A stretch of DNA of 64,000 bases, from contig JAXMAO010000005.1 of NCBI GenBank assembly GCA_046350375.1, positions 220,710 to 284,709 of the forward strand. The letters are read 5' to 3'. The stretch's first letter is position 1, and every line of letters begins with the position of its first letter. A model generated the notes under the pieces. It made no database searches, was not told where the DNA came from, and saw nothing but the letters and a program-made list of their open reading frames with translations. The translations under genes and the position numbers were made by a program. This document shows positions 41,674 through 52,600 of the stretch, in pieces. The stretch comes from JAXMAO01 sp046350375. GTDB taxonomy: Bacteria > Planctomycetota > Phycisphaerae > UBA1845 > UTPLA1.

Positions 41674-43476
41674 ATGGCCGGCCGGTCGGGAGAGCCCGGA
41701 CGCAGAGGGTGCGCTCGCTCGCAGGCGGGTCGCACCGGCCGTATCAACACTGCCAGGCCGGCTGGCGGGCTGATTCTGGTCGTGGTCCTGATGATGGTCG
41801 TGCTGCTGGCGCTGCTGGCGGCGTCGTTCACTTTTTACGTACGTTCCAGTCTCAACGGGGTTTACGCCAGGCAGTACGACTTCTTCGCCCGACACGCGGC
41901 CGAGGCTGGCATCCAGCGGGCGATTGTCCTGCTGCGGGCCAGCCGCGGCGACCCGGTCACCTGGTACAACAACACCGCCGTATTCCGGCAGGCGGCGGTC
42001 GAGAAGATCCGCGGCGACGCGGCGGCGACGTTTCAGAGCTACGCCACCGGCGCGCAGGCCGCCCAGCAGCCCGACGACAAGCCGCGCCGCGCCGACCCGA
42101 TGTGGCGATTCTCGCTCTATGCGTCGACCGACGCCGGCACGCAGGCGGGCGGCAGTTCGAGCGGCGGATCGAGCAGCGCGCAGCAGTCGGCGGTGCGCTA
42201 TGGCCTGGTGCCGGAGACGGGGAAGCTCGACCTGAACCTGGTGCGCGAGAACCAGTTCCGGCGATTCCTGATCGCGGCGGTGCCGGAAAAGGGGCCGAAC
42301 AACCAGACGATCGATCGCGACGCGCTGGTGGACTGCTTCCTCGATTGGCGCGAGAAAGGCGATCAGCCGCGTCCGAAGGGGGCCAAGAACGAGTACTACC
42401 AGACGCTCAAGCCGGGCTACCGCACCAAGGGCGGACGGTTCGACACGGTCGAAGAACTGCTGCAAATCAAGGGGTTTTCGGCCTGGGTGGTGTTCGGCGA
42501 GGATTTCAACCGCAACGGAATTCTCGATCCGAACGAGGACGACGGCAACACCAGTTTTCCGCCCGACGACGCCGACGGCAAGCTGTTCCGGGGCATCGCC
42601 CCGTTCCTGACGGTCAACTCGCGCGAGACCAACACCGACTCGGAGAACAAGCCGCGGATCAACCTCAACCTGCGCGACATGGAGCAGCTTGAAAAGCAGC
42701 TGACCGAGAAGAAGATCGATCAGAAGCTGACCACCTACATCCTGGGCATTCGCAACCAGGGGCTGGCATTTCGCAGCGTGATGGACCTGCTGCCGGTTCC
42801 GCCGCCTGACCCGGACGAAGAGCAGGAGGACGACCGCGGCGACTCCACGTCGCGCCCGTCGGACGAGTCGTCCACCAGCCAGCCGACCTCGCAGGCGTCG
42901 TCCCAGCCCAGCCGGCGCGGGTCGGGGCGGCAGACGAGCCAGCCATCGCAGGGCGGGCGTAGCACCAGTCGCCCGTCGCGCAACCGGCCGCTGACAAACC
43001 TGACGGACGAGGTGCCGCCGGGGACGGTGGCGGACCTGCCGGTGATCCTGGATCGGCTGACAACGGCGGCGGTTCCGCTGATGGTCGGGCGTATCAACGT
43101 TGATACGGCGGGTCGGGAGGTGCTGCTGTCGATCAACGATTTCACAGAGGAGGAAGTGGACGCGATCGTCTCAAACCGCACCAGCTTATCGGGCGATGAA
43201 ATGCGGACTCCGGCGTGGCTGCTGACACGCGGGCTGATCAGCGAGCGGAAGTTCCGCCAGAACCTGAACCGGCTGACGTGCAGCTCTCAGGTGTTCAGCA
43301 TGGACTCGGTCGGATACGCCGACCACGTGGGCACGATGCGGCGGCTGAACGTGATGATCGAGATGCGCGGCCCGATCGGGCAGGTGCTCTATTACCGCGA
43401 CCTGACGTCGCTCGGGCCGGCGTATACGCCGGGCGGCGAAGAGACGCGAGGAATCGCCCGTGAATCTGCGCGGTAG
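41674..43476 (+). CDS. gspK: GspK tip pseudopilin
   Basis: 600 residues. After a 31-residue leader the site is PAGG-LILVVVLMMVVLLALLAA, with no Glu at +5, as in all GspK proteins. The T2SSK domain is recognisable (ALVDCFLDWREKGDQPRP, RFDTVEELLQIKGFS, and a second helix-hairpin region MVGRINVDTAGREVLLS). Between them lies a ~45-residue Ser/Thr/Gln-rich insert from about residue 392 (TSRPSDESSTSQPTSQASS). Longer than typical GspK (~320). The 3' end overlaps the next gene by 17 nt. Confidence 0.92.
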   Translation: MAGRSGEPGRRGCARSQAGRTGRINTARPAGGLILVVVLMMVVLLALLAASFTFYVRSSLNGVYARQYDFFARHAAEAGIQRAIVLLRASRGDPVTWYNNTAVFRQAAVEKIRGDAAATFQSYATGAQAAQQPDDKPRRADPMWRFSLYASTDAGTQAGGSSSGGSSSAQQSAVRYGLVPETGKLDLNLVRENQFRRFLIAAVPEKGPNNQTIDRDALVDCFLDWREKGDQPRPKGAKNEYYQTLKPGYRTKGGRFDTVEELLQIKGFSAWVVFGEDFNRNGILDPNEDDGNTSFPPDDADGKLFRGIAPFLTVNSRETNTDSENKPRINLNLRDMEQLEKQLTEKKIDQKLTTYILGIRNQGLAFRSVMDLLPVPPPDPDEEQEDDRGDSTSRPSDESSTSQPTSQASSQPSRRGSGRQTSQPSQGGRSTSRPSRNRPLTNLTDEVPPGTVADLPVILDRLTTAAVPLMVGRINVDTAGREVLLSINDFTEEEVDAIVSNRTSLSGDEMRTPAWLLTRGLISERKFRQNLNRLTCSSQVFSMDSVGYADHVGTMRRLNVMIEMRGPIGQVLYYRDLTSLGPAYTPGGEETRGIARESAR

Positions 43477-45076
43477 GAAGCAGCTGGCGATCGACTGGGA
43501 CGCGCAATCGATGCGCGTCGTGCAGTTCCGCGCGCGCAACGACAAGGTCGACGTGCTCAAGGCGGTGTCGGTGCCGATTCCGCCCGAAGTTCGGGCCGAG
43601 GACGCCGAGCCGCTGGGGGCGTTTCTGCGGCAGGCGCTGTCGCAGGCCGGCATTCGCGATCGCCGCGCGTCGGTCGACGTGCCGCGCGATCAGGTGGTGC
43701 TCAACACTTTCAACCTGCCGGCGACGCCGATCGAAGAGCTCCCGGCGGTGGTGCATTTCCAGGTGGTCAAGGAGCTGCCGTTCTCGGCCGAGGCGGCGAC
43801 CATCGACTTCGCGGTGCGCGGCACGTATGACCCGCGCGCGGCGGTCGAGGTGCTGGTGGCGGCCGTCCGCAACGAGGTGCTCGACTACTACCGCAACGTC
43901 GCCAAGGAAGCCGGGCTGACGATCGAGCGCGTCGGGCTGCGGCCGCACGCCAACCTGGTGGCCTTCTCGGCCGGCAGCGAGTCCGTCAAGCAGGGGCTCT
44001 GCCTGGCGGTCGACGTCGGGCCGATGCTGACCGAGATCAACATCATCCGGCAGGGCGGGCTGATCTTCAGCCGCTCGGCGTCGGTGCGGATTGTCACCGA
44101 CAGCGCGGCTCCGGGGCCGGAGATCACCGACAGCCGCATCTCGGGTCCGGCGGTGACCGACGACCTGGTGCAAAGCAGCGCGGCGCGCGAGGCGGTGGCG
44201 TCGCTGGTGCTCGAGATTGCGCGTTCGGTCGCCTCCTTCCGGCAGACCGAGCCGACGGCGCAGCTCGATCGCATCGTGGTCGCCGGGGCGACGGGGGTCG
44301 AGGCGGCGCTGGCCGAGTCGCTGCACGCCCAGTTCGGCGCACATGCCGAGCTCTACAACCCCGCGACGGCGCTGGACCTCTCGGCGCAGCGGGCGCGCGA
44401 GCTGCGCGGCTTTTCGGCGTCGATCGGGCTGGCGCTCGGGTCGCAGGCGACCGGGCCGGGCCACTTCAACTTCCTGTCGCCCAAGAAGGCGGTCGCGCGG
44501 ACCGCCAAGCAGTCGCGGCGGATGCTGCACGTCGTGGGCGTGGGGGCGCTGCTGCTGATGTCGGCGGTGCTGCTGCGATCGCAGCTGCTGAAGCCCTACG
44601 AACAGAAGGTCAAATCGCTGCAGGACCAGGCGTGGACTCTGAAGCGCGAACTGGACGGCTTCGAGAAGGACAAGAAGCGCTACCTCGGGGTGCGCTACGT
44701 CTCGTTCCATGTCGGCGCGATCGAGAAGTGGATGGCCCGCAGCCGCCCGTGGACGGCCGACCTGACGGCGATCGCGCGGGCCTTTCCGTCCGACAAGGAG
44801 GCCTACGCGCAGCAGATCAGCTTCAACGATCAGCCGGCGGCGATCGAGATGTCGCTGCGGACGTCGGGCCCGACCACGTCGGCCGAGCTGGTGTCGCGGC
44901 TCAAGGCGGGCGGCTACGACGCGACGGTGGGCACGTCGGGCGAGTCGATGTTGAAGGACAACTTCAAGTACACCGACCAGGTCAAGGTTCTTCTGCCGGA
45001 AGGCAAGGCGCACGCGCCGGCGCCGGATGAGAAGCGCACAGCCGCGCCAACCACGCGCCCGGGTGCCCGGTCATGA
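43460..45076 (+). CDS. gspL: GspL-like protein (PilM-PilN fusion)
   Basis: 538 residues combining two functions that are separate genes in cluster A. Residues 1-335 form an actin-like PilM/GspL cytoplasmic domain (LAIDWDAQSMRVVQFR, VRGTYDPRAAVEVLVAAVRN, LCLAVDVGPMLTEI). A membrane span follows at about 355-374 (MLHVVGVGALLLMSAVLL), then a coiled coil and a ferredoxin-like periplasmic domain as in PilN or the GspL C-terminus. This is the layout of T2SS GspL. GTG start, overlapping gspK by 17 nt; overlaps the next gene by 4 nt. Confidence 0.88.
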   Translation: MNLRGRKQLAIDWDAQSMRVVQFRARNDKVDVLKAVSVPIPPEVRAEDAEPLGAFLRQALSQAGIRDRRASVDVPRDQVVLNTFNLPATPIEELPAVVHFQVVKELPFSAEAATIDFAVRGTYDPRAAVEVLVAAVRNEVLDYYRNVAKEAGLTIERVGLRPHANLVAFSAGSESVKQGLCLAVDVGPMLTEINIIRQGGLIFSRSASVRIVTDSAAPGPEITDSRISGPAVTDDLVQSSAAREAVASLVLEIARSVASFRQTEPTAQLDRIVVAGATGVEAALAESLHAQFGAHAELYNPATALDLSAQRARELRGFSASIGLALGSQATGPGHFNFLSPKKAVARTAKQSRRMLHVVGVGALLLMSAVLLRSQLLKPYEQKVKSLQDQAWTLKRELDGFEKDKKRYLGVRYVSFHVGAIEKWMARSRPWTADLTAIARAFPSDKEAYAQQISFNDQPAAIEMSLRTSGPTTSAELVSRLKAGGYDATVGTSGESMLKDNFKYTDQVKVLLPEGKAHAPAPDEKRTAAPTTRPGARS

Positions 45077-46611
45077 ATCCGCGCGACAAGATCATCGTGT
45101 CGGCGATCGGCAGCCTGATCGGGCTGTGGGTGCTGTGGCAGGCGGGCACCGGGCTGTACGTCTCGCCGCTGGCCGAGCTGAAGTCGCGCGTCGATGACGA
45201 GCAGAAGAAGGTGGCGTCGCTGGCGCGCGAGCGGCGCGACCTGGCGGCGCTGGCCGACGAGTGGAAGACCTTCGCTCGGCGGACCTACTCGACCGACGTG
45301 CGCGACACGCAGAACCGCTTCCTCGACGACCTGAAGGAGCTGGCGACGCGGCACAAGCTGTCGGGCGTGAGCTTCACGCCGCTGTCGGCGGGCAAGCTGC
45401 CGCGCAGCGATGTGCGCACCGTGGCCGTGCGGATGGTGGGCGAGGGACAGTTGACCGACGTGGCGGCGCTGTTGGGCGATCTCTACCGGCTGTCGGCGCT
45501 GGTGTCGGTGCGCAAGCTGCGGCTGGCGCCGGTGACGCAGGTGGGCGGGTCGGACGTGCTGCGCGTCACCGAGCTGCTCGTGGAGACGCTGGTGCTTCCG
45601 ACCATTTCGGAGGCGGTGGAGCCGGTGCGCGCGGCGCTGCGGCGGACGACCACGATGCCGAGCGATCCGGCCTTTGCGCCGACGCCGCTGTGGGTCGATC
45701 TGCCGAGCGCGGCCGACTATGCGCTGGTCTCGCGGCGAAACGTCTTCAAGGCCTACGAGCCGCCCCCGGCGATGGCGGTGGAGATCGATAACCAGGACCT
45801 CAAGGCGGTGCAGGTGAAGGTCCGGTTTCACTGGAAGTCGGAGACCAGCGAGCAACCGGCGCTGTCGGTCGAGGGTAAGAGCAAGCGGGAACTCGCCCCG
45901 GGCGCGGGCGATCGGGCAGAGGTGACCGTGACGTACGCCGACGGCAAGACGTTCGGACCGCAGACGCTGCCCGCTGTGGCGGGCAAACCGGCGACGCTGG
46001 TGGTGCCGTCGCATACGCCGCCGCCACCGCCCAGCCGGTTCGCCGTGCGGGTGCGGAACGACTCGCCGGAGACGGTCGACGTCGAGGCGATCTTGACGCG
46101 CGGCAACGCCCCCAAGCCATTGCCGACGATGCGCGTCGCGAGCAAGGCGACGGTCGAGCTGCCGGAGATGGAGGGCGAGCGGCTGGCGCTGGTGGGCGTG
46201 TATGGCGACGGCAGCAAGTCGACGCCGGTGACCTACAGCGTCGCGACCGATTCGACGGCGACCTACGTCGTTCCGGCCAAGAACGCGGCGCCGCAGGTGG
46301 TGCAGCAGCCGGCCAAGCCGCTGCCTCCGCCGGACCCGGACCAGATGGTGAGCGGGCTGCTGCGCTATCCGAGCGCGCACGAGCTGATCGCCTGGAACGC
46401 CAAGACGCGGAAGCGCCAGATCATGGCGCTGGGAGACGCGATCGACGGGGGGACGCTGGTGATGGTTGACCCGGTGGGCGGAGTGGTGCGGATGCCGGGC
46501 GAAATGTTCTTTCTCTATCCGCTGGGGAAGAAGTTTGCGGAGCGGGTAGCGCTGGAGGCGCGCGACGAATCGGACCTGCCGATTGCCATCGCGCGATGGA
46601 ATGAGCAATGA
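45073..46611 (+). CDS. GspM/PilO-like protein with C-terminal GspC-type domain
   Basis: 512 residues. A membrane span at about 10-28 is followed by a coiled coil and a PilO/GspM ferredoxin-like domain (to ~180). At ~215-230 comes ALVSRRNVFKAYEPPP, the RNxF motif that precedes periplasmic domains in GspC and PilP. Then a beta-sandwich-like region and, at about 430-490, ALGDAIDGGTLVMVDPVGGV...MPGEMFFLYPLG, which looks like a GspC homology region. It thus appears to combine GspM and GspC functions and may be the clamp that grips the giant secretin encoded next. Starts and ends in 4-nt overlaps. The GspC-like call is by pattern only. Confidence 0.75.
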   Translation: MNPRDKIIVSAIGSLIGLWVLWQAGTGLYVSPLAELKSRVDDEQKKVASLARERRDLAALADEWKTFARRTYSTDVRDTQNRFLDDLKELATRHKLSGVSFTPLSAGKLPRSDVRTVAVRMVGEGQLTDVAALLGDLYRLSALVSVRKLRLAPVTQVGGSDVLRVTELLVETLVLPTISEAVEPVRAALRRTTTMPSDPAFAPTPLWVDLPSAADYALVSRRNVFKAYEPPPAMAVEIDNQDLKAVQVKVRFHWKSETSEQPALSVEGKSKRELAPGAGDRAEVTVTYADGKTFGPQTLPAVAGKPATLVVPSHTPPPPPSRFAVRVRNDSPETVDVEAILTRGNAPKPLPTMRVASKATVELPEMEGERLALVGVYGDGSKSTPVTYSVATDSTATYVVPAKNAAPQVVQQPAKPLPPPDPDQMVSGLLRYPSAHELIAWNAKTRKRQIMALGDAIDGGTLVMVDPVGGVVRMPGEMFFLYPLGKKFAERVALEARDESDLPIAIARWNEQ

Positions 46612-49600
46612 ACACCAACCGGGTGCACACACACAACCGGATGAATCGCTTCACTCCCGACGGCGGACGGCGTCGTGCGCCGGCGTGGCTCGGACTGTGC
46701 GGCCTGCTCTTGATCTGCTCGGCCTCTCCGCCCGACGCCACGCCCCAGGCGACCGCGCGCGGCGCGCAGCCCGCGACCAGCGCCAGCGCCCCGGCGCGGC
46801 GCGTCGAGATGCCCGCGCCCGCGGCGCCCAGCGGCAATGAATCGGACGAGCTGCGCCGGCTGCGCGAGCGGGCCCGTGCGTCGACCCAGCCGGCCACGCC
46901 GCTGCCGGCCCTCACCACGCGACGCATCGAAACCCCGCCGACGACGCCGGTGCGGCGCCCGTCAACGCGACCGCCGCTGGTGGTGCCCGGGGCGACCACG
47001 CACCCGGCCGGAGCGTTGCCAGTTCGGCCGGCATTGCCCGCGACCGGAAACGGCCCCGGCGCGCCGGCCGCGCCGCGCGGCGCCGCCGGGTCAGGTCTGT
47101 CGCACGGGCTTTCGGGCGGCACGCACGCCACCAGTCATCCGACGACGACCTCGGCGCCGGCCAACGGCCAGGCGTTCCAGTTCAACTACTACGAGACGCC
47201 GTGGGCCGACGTGCTGGACGACTTCTCGCGGATGAGCGGTCAGACGATTGTCGGCGACGTAAAGGGCGTGGCCGGGAACCTGTCGTATCGCGACACGAAG
47301 ATGTACACGCAGGAGGAGGCGCTCTTCCAGCTCAACGAGCTGCTGCTGTCGCGGACGAGCAAGATGCTGCTCGATCCGCGCGAGCGCTACCTGCTGCTGG
47401 GGCGGCTGGCCGACCTGATGCGCGACATTCCGCCGCGGCGGATGTACAACTCGCTGGCGGATTTCGAGGGCGCGAAGCTGGCGCCGCACACGATGTGCCT
47501 GGTGCTGTTCCAGCCGCCGCAGGGCTGGCCGGCGATCGACGTGATCGACCAGTTCCGCCCGCGGATGGACGACTACTACGGCACGCAGGTCTACGGCGAC
47601 GCGCTGATTCTGACGGGCATGGCGCGCGATCATCGCAAGTTCGTCGACATCGTGCAGCAGTTCGTGCGCCGCAACCCGTCGCCGCCGACGGCCGAGCTGC
47701 CGTGGCGGACCTTCAAGCTGAAGAACGCGCGGGCGGCCGACGTGCAGGGCACGCTGCGGATGATGTATCCGCCCACCGCCGCCGCGCCGCGCCCGGGTGA
47801 AGATCCGCAGGCGGTCGAGGCCAAGCAGATCAACATCGTTGCCGACCTGAAGAGCAACTCGGTCCTGATCAAGGCCAAGGCCCAGCGCGTGGAGGAACTG
47901 GCGCGGGCGATTGACCTGCTGGACGGCGAGACGCGGAGGGAGCAGCCGCAGGTGGCCATACTGCGCGTCGAGCAGGCGGCGCCGGACGAGGTGGCGAACC
48001 AGTTGCGGGCGATCTCGCAGCGCGAGCAGCAGGCGCTGCAGGATCCGTCGCGCTTCACGCCGCCTGAAGAGGCCGACGCGCGGCGCTGGGACATCTTTTC
48101 GACCCCGGGTTCGCCGTCGCTGGTGATTCTCGGCGGACCGCAGGGCATCGATCGCGCCCGGCAGCTCGTGAAGCAGCTGGACGTGGCCGAGTCGGCCGTG
48201 CGGACCGAGCGGATCTTGCTGCAGTTCGCCTTGCCGCTGGAAATCGTGCAGGCGCTGCAGCCGATCCTGGTGACGCCGGGCCGCACGCCGACCAAGACGC
48301 CGCCGGTGGTGAGCGCCGATCCATCCGGCTCGGCGATCCTGGTGTCGGGTCGCGAGGGACAGATTCAGCAGGTGCGCGACCTGGTGGCGCAGATGGACCA
48401 GGAGCCGGTGCCGAACGAGCACGAGCACCTGATGAAGCTGTCGAACGCGCTGCCGAGCGAGATTTCGCAGGCGCTGGTGCAGATCGTCCAGCCGGTGATG
48501 GTGCCGGGCAAGGGCACGCCGCGCGCCGCGCCGCGGCTGGTCGGCAACGACGGGTCGGGCGTGCTGCTGGTGCGCTGCCGCGACGACGAGTGGCAGCGGC
48601 TCGAGCGGCTGATCCGCGAGCTGGACGGGCAGGCGCCGGACTCGACGCCAGTCCTGCGGACCCTGACGCTGCAGAACGCCGACGCGGTCGAGATCGCCAA
48701 CCTGCTCAACCCGATGTTTCAGGGAGTGCCGACGCGCAAGGGTCAGCCGCCGATGGTGGTGAAGATCACGGCCGACGCGCGGAACAACTCGCTGCGCATC
48801 TACGCCACGCCGGAGCTGGCCGAGAAGATCGCCAAGATGCTGCCGGAGTTCGACGTGGCGTCGGATGTCGGGCGGGTGCGGGTCATTCACCTGGCCGACG
48901 CCGACGCGACCGAGGCGGCCGCGGCGCTGAACTCGATGTTCGGCGCCGGGCTGGCGCGGCCGGGCGCGGCGCCGGGCATGTCGGCGGCACAGCCGATCAA
49001 GATCACGCCCGAGCCGATCACGAACTCGCTGCTGGTGGCGGCGTCGCGGACGGACCTGGACCAGATCGCGTCGATCGCCAAGGAGATGGACGAAAAGGCC
49101 GGCGGCAAGAAGCAGATGCGCACCATCGTGCCGATCCGCAACCGCCCGGCGAGCGAGGTGGCCGAGGCGCTGAAGAACTGGACCGGTTCGCCGGCGGCGG
49201 GCCCGGCGGGCGCGGCGCGCGGCAGCAAGGCGACCATGAAGATCATCGCGTCGGGCGACCAGATCGTCCTCGACGGGCCGCGCGACCAGGTGCTGCCGGC
49301 GATCGAGCTGGTGGCGGCGCTGGACGTAGTCGACGCCGGTCGGGCGGTGAAGGTCTATTCGGTCAGCGACGCGGAGGAGGCGGCCAAGGCGCTGCAGAAC
49401 CTGCTGTCGAACGCGCCGCGCCCGGTGAGCACGGGCGGCGGGCCGGGTCGGCCGGGCGCGCCGGGGCCGATGGCCGGGCCGACGCAGATCTACCCCGACA
49501 CCTATCGCAACGTGCTGATCGTGCATGCCCAGCCGCGCGACTTCGCGGCCATCGACAAACTGGTGGAGGCGATCGAGAAGGACCCGGCCGAGGCGGCCGG

Positions 49601-52600
49601 CGCGACGCGCGTGGCGGCCGGCGACTGGCAGGTCATCAGCCTGAAGAACCGCGACGCGTACAACGTGGCGCTGGACCTGGAAGACTTCTACGACATGCCG
49701 GGCCGGCGCGGGCCGTCGACCGGGCCGGAGTTCCGCGAGGGGCCGCGGAAAGACATGCTGATGGTCAAGTGCAAGCCGCGCGAGCTGGAGGGGATCCAGC
49801 GCATGGCGACCATGTTCGACGTGCCGGAGACCAAGGAGTCGTCCGGTCCGGACGTGTCGGTGATCTCACTCAAGAACGACGTGGCTCCCGAGGACGTGCT
49901 GCGCGCCATCGCGCTGCAATACCTCAAGAAAACCGGCCAGCCGCTGCACGTCGACACCTCCTACCTGAACCGCGACATCGAGGTGATCGACATTCACGCC
50001 AACGAGCCGGAGCCGACGACGCGCCCGGCGCGGACGCCGCTGTCGTGGGCGCCGATGTGTCCCGGCGGGCTGCCGGTCCGGCCGGCGCTGCTGGCGGAAG
50101 CGCTGGGGGCGGCGGCGCTGGGGCAGTCCACGACGACCTCGGCCCCGGCGGAAGAAGCGCCGCTGGAAGTCATTCCGATGCCCGGCAACAGGATCATCGT
50201 GCGCGGCAACCCCGAGCAGATGAAGGTATTCAAGGAGCTGCTGGAAGACTCGAAGGGCGCGCAGCCGGAGCTGAAGATCTTCAAGATCAAGTATGCCGAC
50301 GTCAACGAGCTGGCGACCAAACTGGAGGCGATCTTCAACCGCCAGCGCGGCACGCCGGCGGCGGCGGCCCCGGCGACGCCTCCCAATGCCGCGAATCCGC
50401 CCGGCACGCCCGGCGGTGGAATGCCAGGCGCCCCGGGCGGCGCGCCGGGCAGCGGCGGACCGGGCAGCGGCGGGCGCGGCGGCGATCGGCGCCAGTCGCG
50501 GCAGGCGGCGGCAACGGCGGCTGTCACGGCGGCGCCGGCGCGGATCCAGGTCGTGCCCGAGCCGCGGACGCGGCAACTGTTCATCACGGCCGTGCCGTCG
50601 GACTTTTCGCTCATCACGGCCGTGCTGCGCGTGATGGACGTCGAAACGACCGGCATCAAGAACATCAAGATCTTCTACCTGGTCAATCTCGAGGCGCAGG
50701 CGACCGCGCGGCTGCTGCGCGAGTTGTTCGGGCTCGACACGCGCACCGCCGGGCCGTTCGGCGGATTCGGCGGACAGGGCGGCGGCCGGCGATTTGCGGC
50801 GATGCAGGGCGGTCAGCCGGGCGGCCAGCCGGGGCAGGACGGTCAGCCGCAAGGCGGCGCCCCGGGTCAGCCCGGCCAGCCGGGGCAGCCGGGATTCGTC
50901 GAGACCTCGGCCGAGACGACGACGATTTCCGCCGACGACCAGACCAACGCGATCGTGGTCTCGGGCACGCCGGACACGATCCGGCTGGTCGGCTCGATGA
51001 TTGAAGACCTGGAGAAACAGCCCAACAACACGCAGCCGGTGATGAAGCGCGTCGAGCTGAGGTTCGCCCGGGCGAGCGAGCTGGCGACCATCGTGAAAGA
51101 GACCGCCAGCAGTACGGCAACCGGGCCGGGCGGCGGCGGCGGACGGATCGGCGGATTTCCGGGCGGCGGGTTCTTCGGCCCCGGCGGCGGCGGCGCGCGG
51201 CGGAACACCATCTCGGTGAACGCCGATCAGCGGACCAACAGCCTGATTCTGGCCGGCCCGGCGAAGGAAGTGGACCGGGTCGAGAAGATCGTGGTCGAGC
51301 TGGACATCGACACCGGCTCGAAGGGGTCGGTGCAGATTTTCACGGTGCGCGGCGACCCGTCGACGATGGTGACGGCGCTGCGCGAGATGTACATCAAGGC
51401 GGCGGCGCCCGGCGCGACCAGCGACGTGGCCATCACGCCGGACTCGACGACCAACACCATCCTGGTGCGCGGCCCGGAACAGACGCGGCGCGAAATCGCC
51501 GAGAAGATCAAGGAGATGGACGCGAAGGTCATCGACGCGACCAAGCTGCGGACGATCAAGCTGACGCTGGCGGACGCGGACAAGGTGGCGACCAAGCTGA
51601 CCGAAATCTTCCAGCAGCGCGGCACGCGGGGCGGCAAGCAGCAGGTGAAAGTGACCGGCATCGCGTCGACCAAGTCGCTGGTGGTGCAGGCGCCGGACGA
51701 CCTGTTCGAGGAGATCGAGAAGCACGCCCAGGCGATGGACACGCAGTCGGTCGACCTGGACATCCGCTCGTTCAAGCTCAAGCACGCCAAGGCGGCCGAG
51801 GTGACCGAGAAGATTCAGGCGCTGGTCACGCAGGTGATGACGCAGATGCGCAGCGGCGCCGGCGGCAGCGACATCAACCTGGGCATGTTCGCCTTCACGC
51901 CCGACCCGACGACCAACGCGATCATCGTGACCGGCAGCCCGGTGGCGTTCGTGGTGATGCAGAAGGTGGTCGACCAGCTCGACGTGCAGCAGAGCGAGCT
52001 GGTGCAGCGCGAGGTGCGCAGCTATGTGCTCAACCCCAACGTGAGCGCCGGCACGATCGCCGCCAACATCCAGCAGCTCTTCGCCGGGCTGGACGCCGCC
52101 AAGACCGGCGTGGCGCCGCCCAGCGTCTCGGCCGAGCCCGTCAGCAACATCGTGCTGGTCACCGCGACCAAGCAGCAGCACGACGACATTCACGAGAAGA
52201 TCATCAAGCCCATCCTGGCGCAGGTGTCGGCCGAGCCGAAGCAGTTCCGCGTGCCGCTGACCAGCGCGCGGGCCGAGGACGTGGCGAACATCCTGAACAA
52301 CTTCTTCAACCAGCGCAAGGCGCTGTTCGGCAACAAGCCGCAGGACACGATCACCATCGTGCCCGATCCGAACGCGAACCTGCTGCTGGTGACGGCCAAC
52401 GACAACCTGAAGAAGCTGTTCGACGAGCAGCTCGCGGCGCTGGACGTACCGGCGCCCGGCGAAGACCAGCGCGACACGCGCACCTACCAGGTGAAGTTCG
52501 CCGACCCCAACGCCGTGGTGAACGCCATCAACACCGCGTTCGCGCCGCCCAGCGGCCGGCAGCCCGCGCCGCGCGACGTGGTCAAGGCGTCGGCCGACTG

